Assembly (NCBI GenBank): GCA_009192285.1
Contig: WBVU01000004.1
Location: 2,440,001 to 2,504,000, forward strand
DNA length: 64,000 nucleotides
Reading direction: 5' to 3'
From: Morchella semilibera
Taxonomy: Eukaryota > Ascomycota > Pezizomycetes > Pezizales > Morchellaceae
Positions 1 to 11,177 of the stretch are shown piece after piece (the first letter of the stretch is position 1; each line of letters opens with the position of its first letter). The translations under genes and the position numbers were made by a program. Below the pieces are notes generated by a model. That model searched no databases and was not told the origin of the DNA. It worked only from the letters and a program-made list of their open reading frames with translations.

Positions 1-24
1 TCGCAACCACTAGACCACAGCCTC
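1..24 (-). tRNA. partial tRNA gene cut by window edge
   Basis: Read on the minus strand, the first bases give a 7-nt acceptor-like strand, TG, then GTCTAGTGG, which matches the eukaryotic tRNA A box and D-arm and resembles the tRNA-Glu 5' half (TGGTCTAGTGG). The anticodon, B box and 3' half lie outside the window, so isotype and integrity cannot be judged. The call rests on about 24 nt and could be chance. Confidence 0.4.
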
Positions 25-691
25 TCAACGCATGATGGTGCTAACCATTTTTGCCCCTTTAAGGGCCAACAGCAGGACTACTAGGTCACGAGAGACCCAT
101 GATTCTACCTGTATATGCCTTTTACTAAGTACGTCCGGCCAGCCAGCCAACCGTCTAGAAATTTATGTACCCCCCCCCCCCCCACATCTTCACCCATCCC
201 CATTCCCACAGATCAGACCAGAATAGAACAGAACAGAGAAAAGAGGGGGAAAGAAATGAAAAGGGGAAAGCAATAGAAGAAGTGTATAGCGTTGTTACAT
301 TAGCTCCGGCCGTGTAGTTAGTGTATATATACATTGTATAGATCAGTATATATCCCATGATATTCTTTTTTTTCTTCGCAACACAAATACAAGAAGAAGA
401 AAGAAAGATCAATAGAAACAAAGGAAGTGTTTAAAAAATCCCCAAGAAACCAAATGAAGAAGGAAAGAGAGAAAGAAAAAAAACGAAGTACGCCCGAGTA
501 AGAAGTCAAAGTCAGCCAGAAGGAACTACATGCATAAAACCTCACCAACTAGCACCGCCCCCCTCGTCTCTTTCTCTGGTGGTACTGATCAATCGTATAT
601 AAAGGACATAAAAGAAAACTAAAGCTTTAAAACAAAAAGAGAGAAATGAAGAAAAGAAACAGAAGGGGAGAGAAAAGAAAGAAAACCGGAA
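25..691. other. gene-free 3' flank with a C14 run
   Basis: No ORF here has family resemblance. The stretch is the 3' side of the minus-strand carrier gene and holds a run of 14 C at 170-183 and purine-rich low-complexity sequence (about 380-680). Confidence 0.6.
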
Positions 692-2172
692 TCACCGTGA
701 TGACTGCGACTGCTCGCCGAGCAGTCGGTTCCGCTCTAATATCCCTTGCTCCTTGTATCGTGTTAACCGTCCTACCATTACTACACGTACCCAACACATT
801 AACATTAGCCCGGGGCCCCCTCCAAACCACCACCGTCACCCCCGAAAACAAAAAACAAAACAAAAAATAGACCAGGAAAACTCACACTCATACGTCAACA
901 GCGTCATCGCGCTCGCTGGCACCGCACGAATCATATTCGTCCCCATCCCCGCATAAAACCCCGCAATACCCTCGTCCCTAAACACCGTTGCAAAGCTCTG
1001 TATAACACCCCTATACCTCGCCCTCCCAGTGGTACCACCGACGCCGCCGCCGCCCAGCACCCTCTGCGTCTGCAGCCTCGTCCTCACAACCTCATGCGGA
1101 TACGTCGCCGAGCTCGCACATATCTTGCTCAAACAACTGGCGGCGAGTATTCCCCAAAAGTCCTCCTTCTTGCCGCGCGCGCTCTGGCCCTGGCCCGCTC
1201 CCGTGGTGAACATCTTCTTGAACTGCTCGTAGAGCGGGAACTGGACGGCGACGTGCGTGAGACCCAGGAGGGCGGGGGCGAGCCCGGAGTAGAAGGCGCG
1301 CACACCCTCGTGAAGGTACATCTTGCGCATGGCGTCCAGCGTGGAGTTGTAGTGTTGGGAGGCGAGGGAGGAGCTGGTAATGGGCGGCTGAGACATGAGC
1401 CGGGTTTTGATCACCCAGATGGGGTTGGTGCAGATTGTGGAGGAGGCGCCGGCTGTCATGGCGGAGAGGATGTGCGTGACCCAGGTGCGCTCGAATTCTG
1501 CGCGGGGGTTAGTGGGCGTGGAAATGATTGGCGGGACGGGAATGTGGGCGGCGATCATTGACACTTGGGGTGTGGGGAAATGGAGACCCGGGAGTCGGGA
1601 CAAAAAAGAGAGTTCGGAACAATTGAGATTTGGGAGTACGCCAAATTGCATTCCCGACATCACAATTAAACCGCTACAAAACCGCAATCCCAGACACAAT
1701 TACAAGATCACACATATTCAACCACATCCCATCCCACCTCACAGAAGCGCAAAAAAGACAAAAATGACAAAAAGACAAAAAAAAAAAACTCACGTGGCTC
1801 TAAAAACTTCTTCGCCTTCTCATAGACCGTAAAATAGACCATCCACGTTGGTAGGTATCCCAGAATGAGCGGTCCCAGCCCCCTATACATTCCCTTGACG
1901 CCCTCGTCCTTCCATATCGTGCTCGCGGTGCCAAAGAGGCCGCGATAGACGACTTCGCCAGGGCCCGGGCCCATGCGCGACCAGCCACCCTGCGCCTGCA
2001 ACTTCGTCTTGATGACGTCGAGCGGGCAGGTTGCGATTCCGGAGGCGAAACCGGCAGTGGCACCGGAGAAGGCGTGGATGAAGTTATCTGAGAGGTCGGC
2101 GGGGACGAATATGGGGTAGATGTGGTGGACGGGGTGGGGAGGCTTGTCGGGAGAGGTTGTGGTGGGTGGCAT
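692..2172 (-). CDS. yia6: mitochondrial NAD+ carrier (Yia6/Ndt1 type)
   Basis: SLC25-family inner-membrane carrier, most like the fungal NAD+ transporters Yia6/Yea6, which import NAD+ into mitochondria. The phase-consistent model has three exons, 2172-1794, 1563-886 and 780-692, giving 381 residues (yeast Yia6 is about the same length). All three carrier repeats carry the signature: PLDVIKTKLQAQ near residue 50, NPIWVIKTRLMSQ in repeat 2 and YPHEVVRTRLQTQ in repeat 3. The stretches GYLPTWMVYFTVYE and GLTHVAVQFPLYE are typical of the NAD-carrier branch. Both donors are GTGAGT. The last exon adds a short polar tail after TYELM. The long upstream in-frame ORF is not needed; the start at 2172 is the first Met close to the first repeat. 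Pyrimidine-nucleotide carriers (Rim2) are the nearest alternative. The gene is divergent from UTP25. Confidence 0.88.
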
Positions 2173-3372
2173 TGTGTAGAGTGATTTTTTTTTTCCTTCT
2201 TTTTTTTTTCTCTCTCCTTCCCTCTTTTCTTTTTCTCTCCTTAAAGTGGTCACTGAACTGGAATGGATTTGGTGGATATTAATGGGTGATATAATAGGTC
2301 GTGTGAGGTGAGGTATGTGGTGCGAGGGGGGAATCGTGTGTGAACTGACGGACTGACGGACTGACGGACTGATTGAATTATAGAGAACGGATAGGAGTGA
2401 TCCGTAAGGATGTGAGTGTGTGTGATGCAATGCAGCAGGCCGGGAGTATATGTATATGTATTTGTGTATATATAGAATTCGGAAGAATGGAGCTGCTATG
2501 GCCGTATCACGAGTAAGACACCAGAACTGTTAACAGTGATATTGGTGGTGGTATTGAAGTATTGTAGTATTGCGATAGTAGAATTGATCCCAACAATGTG
2601 GTGGTAGTAATATCCGATATCAGAAGTAGCAGCAGCAGCGGCAGCAGTAGTAGTAGTAGAAGAAGTGGAATAGTAGTAGTAGTAGTAGTAGAGGAAGAAG
2701 AAGAATAGTTGTAGAAGAGATATCACCACCAGCCTGGATCTATATTTTCTTTTTTGATATTTGGCCTCTGTGAAGTGTAGAAGAAGAAGAAGAAGAGCGT
2801 TATCGTATTATGTGCCAACAAAGACGAAAGTGCGTACAACCAACAGCAACACAATTAAAAGCCCACCGTGCAGTCAGTCCCTCTCTCACTCTCTCACTCA
2901 TCCACTCTCCTCGCAGCAGCAACAGCAGCAGCAGCTCTCGAACTCTCTCACACGAGCAGTCCAGACTTCAGTTCCCACCCACCCTCCGCCCAACAATACA
3001 ATGCAGGTTTCTGTCGGTAACGGTGGGGAAATTCCGCAGCATTAGCGGGGGAGCGGATGCGGGGGGGGGGGGCAAGGGAAGGGGTGAGAAGGGATGTGGG
3101 GATAAGGATGAGCGAGGGATGAGGGATGGGGAGAAGAAGGGGAAAAAAAAAGAGTAGGTAATGGAATTATGTATCTTAGTATGTAAGTATATGTATTCAA
3201 CGAGTAATTCTTATAGATGAGATGATAATATTACTCGGTAGTCTGTCGGTCGGCCGGTTCGACGGGTTCCAAGGCAGCGCAGGACAGAGAACGCTGGATA
3301 GAGAGAGAAGAGAGGAACGTCACAGGAATTATAACCCTCATACAACCTCTTTTCTCTTTTTTCTTTTCTCTT

Positions 3373-3414
<42 letters not shown>

Positions 3415-4127
3415 TCTCTCTTTCTCTCCCTCTCCCTCTCTCCCTCTCTCTCTTTCTCTCTCGCTCCCTCCCCCAGAATTTGGTTGTTGAGCGCGGGGGG
3501 TTATCGGGTCGGTAGATTAGAGGGATGAGTAATCTGATCTGATAAGGTTCCGAAAGCACTCGGGGTCCGGGTATGTGTTTTTGACAGCAGAACGGTACAT
3601 GTGATACTAGAATACATTGCTCGTACATGATGCATTGATGATACGTCTCCGGACGGACTTCTTCTTCTTCCCCTCCTCCGTCTTCTGTGATTGAGCAGTA
3701 GGATAGTGAAATACAATCCATCAAATCAATCCATCAGTCCATCAATCATCAACCCATCAGTCCATCAAATCATTAAATCATTAAATCATTAAATCATCAC
3801 GGGAGTCTCTATGAAAATAGTTTCTTCTCCTGTCATAATTAATCACGTTACTTCACTTTGCTTCACTTCACTTCACTTCACTTTACTTCACTTCCCAGCC
3901 AGCTCTTTACGTCACTTTATCTAACTTCACTTTGCTGCTCCCTCTCAGGATCGTCTCTGGTCCATCCACCGAGTGAGATCTCATGTCTCGCTAACAGATT
4001 ACTGCGTGCAGTCCCCTCCTTGGCACAAACAGGGATTCAATTCTCCTCCAGAGCCTCTTCCTCATACACCTAAATTTTTATTCTTCAAGCACACACACCC
4101 ACACCCCACCCACCCACACCCACCACA
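2173..4127. other. divergent intergenic region rich in simple repeats
   Basis: Lies between the 5' ends of the NAD+ carrier (-) and UTP25 (+). It holds no convincing gene. It contains an 8-bp tandem repeat (CTGACGGA, about 3.5 copies, about 2342-2371), AGT/AGC trinucleotide tracts (about 2625-2700), a CT dinucleotide tract (about 3369-3470), an ATCA/AATC-type tract (3719-3800) and TTCAC repeats (about 3850-3895). ORFs over these tracts are low-complexity translations. Confidence 0.7.
3369..3470. repeat. CT dinucleotide microsatellite
   Basis: Nearly pure TC/CT repeats with occasional CCC and TTT interruptions over about 100 bp, in the divergent promoter region about 660 bp upstream of the UTP25 start. 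Confidence 0.9.
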
Positions 4128-6408
4128 ATGCCACCAGGACCACGAGGACGGGGGAGGGGAAGAGGAAGAGGCAACAGCAGCAGTAGTAGTGGCTTTGGCG
4201 GCACACGGGGAAGAGGTCGGGGCGGCGCACGGGGCCGAGGCGGCGATGGTGGTAGAGGTGGTAGAGGTGGTAGAGGTGGTAGCGGTAGAGGAGGTAGAGG
4301 AGGCTCCGGTATTAGGAACTTCGAGAACCGTCCTAGAAAGTTAGTAGCAGTTCTCCAATACAGGCAATTGGTCTTAACAGCGATACAGGAACAACCGCGC
4401 AACACCATCAGAAGACGAGGCAAGCTCCGATGAAGAAACTGGTGCCGCCCATAATGTCCCTGATTCCGACTCCGGCTCCGAGAACGACGACGTCCTCTCT
4501 ACCGACGACGAGGAGGAGTCCAAGGACAACAGCGCAAAGCCATACAATGTGCTCCTTGAGTCCCTCACACTGAATCGCAAGTCCAAAGATACACGGGACA
4601 CCAAGCGCCGGAAAACCCAGCACATCGAGGAGAAGGAGGAAGATCCGGAGGAGGAATGGGCGCCTGCAGAAGAAGGAGAAGATGGAGAAGATGGAGCGGG
4701 GGAAGCTCTGGAGGAGCAGGACGGCGGAGATAGTGATGACGAGGACCAATCAGATCCATTCGAGTCGCACTTTGCAGCTCCGACACAAGACTATCTCAAG
4801 CGCATAAAGGCTGCAGAGGCAAATGAATGGGAGACAAACAAGCTCACGCATCCAGCACTCAGCGGGAAGTTGGTCTTCAGCGCCCCTGCTGGATCGCAGG
4901 CGCAGCCCGGCAAGAAGGTCGACAGTCTCTCGGATGTTAATAGTCTAAAGAAAAAGCTTGTGGCGCCCTTCGACAGCCTCAATGGCGAGTTCAGGCCGGC
5001 CCAGAAAGCGCTCGCTCCCTACATCTTTGCGAATCAGGACGTCCTGTTCACCTCGAGGACCCCCGAAAACGCCGCATCGATCCGGAACCTGGCATGTGTT
5101 CATGCCCTCAACCATCTCTACAAGACCCGTAGTAGGGTCCTCAAGAATAACGAGCGCCTCTCCCGCGCCACCGACGACGCCGAGCTCGAGCTCCGGGACC
5201 AGGGCTTCACCCGGCCAAAGGTCCTCTTCATCTTGCCGACCCGCAACGCCTGCGCAGAAATTGTCAACACCCTCATCACCCTCTCGCAGTCTGAGCAGCA
5301 GGAGAACAGGAAGCGCTTTACCGACAGCTTCACCCTCCCACCCGAGCACGAGCGCATCCCCACCACAAAGCCGGCCGACTTCCGCGAGCTCTTTGCTGGA
5401 AACCATGACGACCTCTTCCGCATAGGCCTCAAGTTCACCCGAAAGTCCGTGAAGCTCTTCTCGCAGTTCTACTCCTCCGACATCATCCTCGCCTCTCCTC
5501 TCGGCCTGCGCATGGTCCTCGGAAACGAGGGCGACAAGAAACGCGACTACGACTTTCTCTCCTCGCTCGAGCTCGTCGTCGTCGACCACGCCGACGCCCT
5601 CCTCATGCAGAACTGGGAGCACGTCGAGCACGTCTTCAAGCACCTCAACCTGATCCCCAAGGATGCCCACGGCTGCGACTTTGGCCGTGTCCGCTCCTGG
5701 TACCTCGACTCGCACGCGCGATACCTCCGCCAGACAATCGTCACCGCAACCTTCCTGACCCCGGAGCTCAACGCCCTCTTCTCATCGTCCATGCGCAGCA
5801 TCGCCGGCCGCGTCAAGACAGCCCCCGAGTACCCGGGCACCATGAGCAATCTTGGCCTTGCAGTGCGCCAGACGTTCCTTCGCTTCGACGCCCCCGCGCC
5901 CACGCAGGACGCCGATGCACGGTTCAAATTCTTCACGGGAATGGTTCTTCCGGGCCTCCTGCGGAGCGCCGGCGGTGCGGTAGTGTTTCTGCACTCATAC
6001 TACGACTTTGTGCGCGTGCGCAACCACCTGGATAGCGTGGGGTGCGACTTTGGGGTCATCAGCGAGGAGACGCCCAACGGCGCTGTTGCGCGTGCGCGCA
6101 GCCACTTCCGCTCGGGGAGGCTCAAGGTGCTGCTGTATACGGGGCGGGCGCACCACTTCCGGCGCTACGAGGTCGCGGGGGCGGCTGAGGTGGTGTTCTA
6201 CCAGTTACCGGACAATGAGCGCTTCTACCGCGAGGTGGCCGGCGGGTGGCTGCTCAAGAGTGTCAGTGATGGGAGCAGGGATGCGGCCGCGTGTAGGGTC
6301 AGGGCACTGTTTAGTCGGTGGGATGTGCTGAGGCTGGAGAGGGTGGTGGGGTCGAGGAGGGTGCGGATCATGTGTACGGATGTGGGGGATACTTTTGAGT
6401 TTGTGTGA
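4128..6408 (+). CDS. utp25: U3 snoRNP-associated protein Utp25
   Basis: SSU-processome component needed for pre-18S rRNA cleavage in the nucleolus; a degenerate DEAD-helicase-like fold (DEF/UTP25 family). Two exons, 4128-4339 and 4389-6408, joined by a 49-nt intron (donor GTTAGT, branch-like CTTAAC), give 743 residues, close to yeast and human lengths (720-756). The N-terminus is an RG/RGG-rich tail of about 60 residues, followed by an acidic Ser/Asp/Glu-rich segment. Family landmarks are visible: VLFILPTRNACAEIV, VVVDHADALLMQNWEH in place of a true DEAD box, VVFLHSYYDFVRVRNHL, and YTGRAHHFRRYEVAGA followed by VVFYQLPDNERFYREV near the C-terminus. The start codon sits in the context CACAATG. 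The GC-rich third positions in the middle of the gene explain the long antisense ORFs there. Confidence 0.93.
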
Positions 6409-8023
6409 TTGTGGGTGGGCTATGAAGTATGTATGGATGGATAAAAAAAAGTTGCTTTTGTAGATAGATAAAGTAACTTGTATGCTATAATTGGGAAAAT
6501 ATGGCTGGGCGTATCATTGACTCATGGACTTCGGAACCAATCTCTAGCTTGCCTATGGAAACGTACAAACTACTACCCGGGCCCCACAGCTACTTATAAA
6601 GCTATAGTTTATTGTAGCTGCAAGCTCAAGAGCCGGGACGGAACGGCAGCCCCAGAAACAAAACAAACCACCGAGTGATGGCAAATGATTGCATATTTTA
6701 GTTCTCCGTCTTACAAGAGCACAGCTGAACGGGGATGAAGTGCTTCAGGCTGGGGTCTGTCGGCGGAAGATTTAGTTTACAACGGGGAGGGAGGGGGGAT
6801 GCAGGTTATGCAACTGTCACATTTTGCCCTGCACTGTTAGGAATGGATACATGCACTAACGGATTCAGGTTCGGACTCTCATTTAATTTATCATGTTTCC
6901 GGGAGGAATTATACTTTAGTTTGATACCACCCCACCGCACAAGTAGACAGATGGATTGTTAGGATACTAATTCCTGACTTTACTCCCTAAATGATTTCTC
7001 ATATATGGACATTTCTGGGCCTGTTAGCTGGTCACGCACTTCTCCTCTCGATGCTCACTGATCTACATACTCCAAGCGATCACATTTGTTGAAATGCGTG
7101 GTATCAAATAATCTATACGCGGGGAAAAGGGAGATAGTAATTAGAAAATGAAATGGATTTGGACGCCCGAAAAATAACAACAATCCAACACAGAGCAGCA
7201 ATACAAACAGACCGGTCTGTGATAAACTCCGTTTTATGAAACAAATGTCACAACCTAAACAGCCAGCAAGTTAGCATGTATCCTGGCTTAATGTATCACT
7301 GGCAGTCGACTCTCTCTTGCTGTAAAAGTATCGGGATACCGGTTTCCCGTTGTCGCCACAGGCCGGGCGTCCCTATTATGAGAGTCGACTGCAAGTATCA
7401 ACGCTCCCGGTAAAGACTTACAGCCATAATGATGCAGCACAAGCTAACATATGGTGACAATCGCTCTCCGATACGGGCAAACTTCCAAAACATGCCAAAG
7501 AAGCTGCAGTTTTTTTCACCAGTCGCTCATCAGCCTACCGTAAATTAGCCAGCAGGGGTGTGTGGGGAAACGGGGGGATCTTACATGTTCTTATCCTTCC
7601 GTGAATCTACCATTCCCGGGACAGTGGCGCGCACATAAGTGCATGTGCACACGAGGAGTAGGATAACCAGGAGGAGCGCGTCAAAGTGGAAAAGGGCAGA
7701 CTGCGTAGATGGGGGGTTAGTTGTCTGCAGCTATTCACATAGGGAACCTGAGAGTAACTCACCATTGTGGAGGTTGGTTTGTATGTATGTGTGTGTGTAT
7801 GTAGGCTTGAAAGATGTGAAATGTGCAGGAGTTGTGGGGCAACGTGAATTGAATCGTGGTTTCAACCAACGTCAGAGCTTTGAAGCTGTCGTCTTCTACG
7901 CCACACTTTGGCTTCAACGCCACCACCGCCTCAAGTCTTATAACCCTACACCGATACAATCGTCTCCCAATTTACACGGAAGACTAGGACTCAGTCCTTA
8001 AATCGATAACCAAGGGAAAAACT
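6409..8023. other. intergenic region, no gene recognised
   Basis: The 3' flank of UTP25 and 5' flank of TAF13. The ORF at 7639-8001 lacks any family resemblance and its codons look random. The only structure seen is the inverted repeat at 7302-7392, listed separately. Confidence 0.6.
7302..7392. repeat. 91-bp inverted repeat with 13-bp perfect arms
   Basis: The left arm GCAGTCGACTCTC (7302-7314) is exactly complementary in reverse to GAGAGTCGACTGC (7380-7392), with a 65-nt spacer. The spacer itself contains GGTATCCCGATA-like self-complementary sequence. It could be a tiny MITE relic, a structured RNA or chance; no flanking target-site duplication is obvious. Confidence 0.55.
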
Positions 8024-8587
8024 ATGGCTACTGACGCCGGAATATCTCGCCCACGTCCACGTAGCAGGCGCCAGCACCTTTTTGCTAAAGAGAGTTCGTC
8101 TACCGTGCTCGGAATACTCTCGCTGCGATGTTGTACTGACTGTTGGGATGCAGTTAGGTCGCTGATGTATGCTTTCGGCGATGACCAGGAGCCACTTCAG
8201 GAGAGTGTCAATGTCCTCGATGAGATCGTAACTGAGTGTGTTATTCCTACAAACCTCCCTTTGAGCTTAGCCTGGATAGTATAGCTAATCATTCGCGCTC
8301 GTAGCTACATTGTCGACATGGTACATTTTATCTATAGTGCTCGAATTCTCTACAACAGCCTGACTAACCAGCTCCCTACATAGTGCCACGATGCAGCACG
8401 CATGGCTTCGCAGGCTCGACGAAATAAGATCAAAGTCGATGACTTCAAGTTTGCACTGCGACGCGATTCCAAGAAGTTGGGTCGTGTCGAGGAGCTTTTA
8501 GTTATGGCGAAGGTTATCGCCGATGCTAGGAAACAGTTTGACGATAAACAAGACGTCGTGGAGGCGAGTACTGCTGCTTCGAAGTGA
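8024..8587 (+). CDS. taf13: TFIID subunit TAF13
   Basis: Small histone-fold subunit of the general transcription factor TFIID, which pairs with TAF11. Exon 1 (8024-8093) encodes a basic N-terminus with RPRSRRQHLFAKE. It joins at a TACTGAC-branched intron to exon 2 (from 8154), giving IRSLMYAFGDDQEPLQES, a clear TAF13 histone-fold start. The last exon (8384-8587) encodes CHDAARMASQARRNKIKVDD, FKFALRRDSKKLGRVEELL and a polar tail. The simplest in-frame model, with exon 2 ending at 8278, gives 132 residues. It also inserts about 10 residues (around PTNLPLSLAW) that the family does not normally have between the second histone-fold helix and CHDAA, so the second intron boundary is uncertain and a micro-exon may be missed. 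Confidence 0.88.
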
Positions 8588-8968
8588 ACAATATTCTGTG
8601 GGCATGCGGCCCTCATAGGGAGTATTACACCGAATGGGTCACTATTGTCGTTAGTCTCTGTACAATAATCATAATTTCTTAACGTCGTTCCTATTTTTGA
8701 GTTCCCGTGAGTCTAATTAGAAGAGTCCGAACTTGTGAATACATGTACTTACCACCGGCGGCGGCACCCCCGGTTGTCCGCCAATGCCTGAAATAATCCG
8801 TTCCCAAATATACGCTACTCATGCACATTCCATCACCACCCCACGGTAACCCACCAAAGTTTTACCCAAGCCCACCAAACAACCAAACTCACCCCCCCCC
8901 GGCGTTCACCCCGGAATTGCCCGCCCAGAGATCCCCGAAACCCTCTCCGCTTACACCGGAACGCCCCA
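8588..8968. other. short intergenic spacer
   Basis: A 381-bp spacer between tandem genes. It contains one TACATGTA copy (8740-8747) and a C run near 8890. No gene is seen. Confidence 0.6.
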
Positions 8969-9734
8969 ATGAACACCATCAAGCGACTGCGCCCCGTGCG
9001 GGTGCACCTGACCGCCTCCCGCCGCCTCGAGACTGGACGGTTGCGAGAGGAGCCAGCGTGGTATCGGGTTGTCGGCTCGATACCGCCCACGACGTCACTT
9101 GTCCGCGAGCTCCCCGTGCAACAGAAGGAACACAAGCCATGGACGAAGAGGCACAAGCCGAGGGGAATGTTTAAGCCGCAGAAAATTGAGTATCCTGAGG
9201 ACAAGCTTCGGGCGTTATTCTTCAAGGACCATCCGTGGGAGCTGGCTAGGCCGAGAATATTGGTGGAGAACGACGGAAATGATCATAGGCACTATGACTG
9301 GAGCAAGATTGAGCAGCTGGGCAAGCAGCTAGATGGTGAAAGGTTGGTTCCTAGCGCTAGTGGCCTCTGCCGGTGCTGATGGAATTGCGTTTAGTGTTGT
9401 CCAGCGTCAGATGTGGTTGATGGAGAACGAGGGCCTTAGCCAGATCGACGCATACGACCGCGCCCGTAGGGAGTTCTACGAACTGCGCATGAAGCAGGAC
9501 ATTGAACGTCGTGTTGCAGCGGAGGAGGCCTTGGCTGTGGGCGCACAATTCGGGAAATCGTACCTCGAGATCGGTGTCGAGATGGAACAGAAGGCTCTTG
9601 CAATGTGGAAAGAGGTGGCTACGGCCGATATTCTCAGGAGACGCGGTAGGAGTACATTCACTGTTTCTGACTTTGAAGAGGAGCCGGAGGCGCCGGCTGT
9701 TTCTGAGGCCGAAGAGCAGCTAGCGGCTACATAG
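8969..9734 (+). CDS. rsm25: mitochondrial small-subunit ribosomal protein mS23 (Rsm25)
   Basis: Fungal mitoribosomal small-subunit protein Rsm25/mS23. Two exons, 8969-9342 and 9395-9734, with a 52-nt intron (GTTGGT..TTTAG), give 237 residues. The junction recreates the family stretch KQLDGESVVQRQ. Other landmarks are HLTASRRLETGRL and AWYRVVGSIPP near the N-terminus, then FKPQKIEYPEDKLRALFFKDHPWELARP, split here as FKPQKIEYPEDKLR and FFKDHPWELARP, YDWSKIEQLGKQLDGE, and a long charged helix with AYDRARREFYELRM. The C-terminus is Glu-rich. The start follows CCCCA and opens directly on the conserved region. The gene is in tandem with TAF13 upstream and the ABC1 kinase downstream. Confidence 0.92.
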
Positions 9735-11177
9735 AGGCCTATTGTATATATATATAAATATGGGTTTGGTATCTACATCTTTGTAGAATGGGATAATGGG
9801 GTCTCTTCGTGGGTTTAGAAGGGTATAGAAGCCGTAGAATCCCTAAAAGCGAGCATCAGATATGTTTACTTTATCATTTGGGTGGTGGTAATCCAAAAAA
9901 AAAAAGGAATATTGGAGGATACATGTATGCATGCATGCATTCTTAAGCCACTCAACCCTACTCCTATTTCTATTTGCGTACGATGTGGTATTCTCTGTTC
10001 CTGTAATTGTATCATAAATTTCTTTTTTTCGCTTTTGTGTTTCTATCAGTAAAAATGACCTGTAATCTCTGCTGGGACTTCAATACATGTACTTGCTTTG
10101 TACACATTCGATCACTCGTTTGGCTTGGCACCCGATATGAATGTTGCCCCCAGATCATTAACAAAGGATCTGGCTATTGATAGATACATGTATCTTGAAG
10201 AATTAGCATCTCGATGCTCCAATCTTTACCACTACTTCGGTCAGTTCTTTCCATGTCAAGCGAACTGTTGGGAGCCTACATACAGACTAATTGCACCAAC
10301 AACAACAGGCATCGCCACATGTTCTTTGGCTCTAGAAATGTTTCTGAATGTCGGGGCATTTGATCAAATTCTGTCATGCGTACATGTATGCTTTTCAGAA
10401 CGATAAGGTACGCATACGGCCCTGTATCTCAAAGCGCGCGGGTTGCTCCTCTTGATAGCCCCTCCCGCCTTAAGAGGTCTAGGCCCATAAAGACCATATA
10501 TGCACTTTAGAGGCGGGGGTTGTTAAACGCCAATAAAGTGAGGAGATCAGAGATTCCTATTATTATGACATAGATATATATTCGACAGGAGCCGCTTATT
10601 TAGCGCGAGACAGCCTCGCAAAAACAGTGGTTCTGGGCATGAAAACCGAGCTGCTGAGACCTTCCCTCCGGCATATCCCACTTGCCGCGAGAGAGTCAAG
10701 ATTTTGATCCTAACCAGTTCCGCGGGGTGATGCACCCTGTACTTTAGTTGCCCTTTCAAAACCTTTTGGACTTTGAGAAGCCATATTGATTTGAGTCGTT
10801 TTTAGGCAAACAACGAGCTTTGCTGTGGTTTCTAGTTTTTACTGTGGCAGCGAGTCCAGTTTCAAATTCCGTAAGCACAGGCAAACGCAGGAACTCGGCG
10901 TGGTTGTTGAGGCTCTGGTGCCTAATCTCAAAAGTGCTAATCCCTGCGACCCTGGCAGCTCATGAGAACAGACAGCAAAAAAAAAAAAAATTGGCTTGTG
11001 ACCCTAACCCTGCTCTCAACACTCTTCGAGTCTCACCCGGCGATAACTCAACGACCACGTCGTTCACACACTGGGCTTTCCCTCTTCCCCCACCTTTCTA
11101 CCAATATAATTAGATCCATCGATCGCCTGTATGATAGCTTCCGTCTCCTCTCAACTTTCGACAATTGCTTTCCGGTC
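9735..11177. other. intergenic region, no gene recognised
   Basis: About 1.4 kb of 3' and 5' flank. It holds four TACATGTA copies (9920, 10084, 10185, 10381) within 470 bp and an A-run near 10978. The small ORFs show no domain. Confidence 0.55.

Noticed and set aside
1094-1561. 155-codon + ORF opposite the NAD+ carrier
   Set aside because: Antisense shadow within the carrier exon.
2761-3157. ORFs with poly-Gln and Ser/Leu runs
   Set aside because: Translations of CAG and CT repeats in the divergent promoter region.
4945-5715. 256-codon minus ORF opposite UTP25
   Set aside because: Antisense to the GC-rich part of UTP25; the Val/Glu/Gly-rich translation is typical of reverse-frame artefacts.
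7639-8001. 120-codon + ORF upstream of TAF13
   Set aside because: No domain, CATG/TATG microsatellite-derived Val/Cys/Tyr stretch, and it ends just before the TAF13 start; more likely 5' flank.
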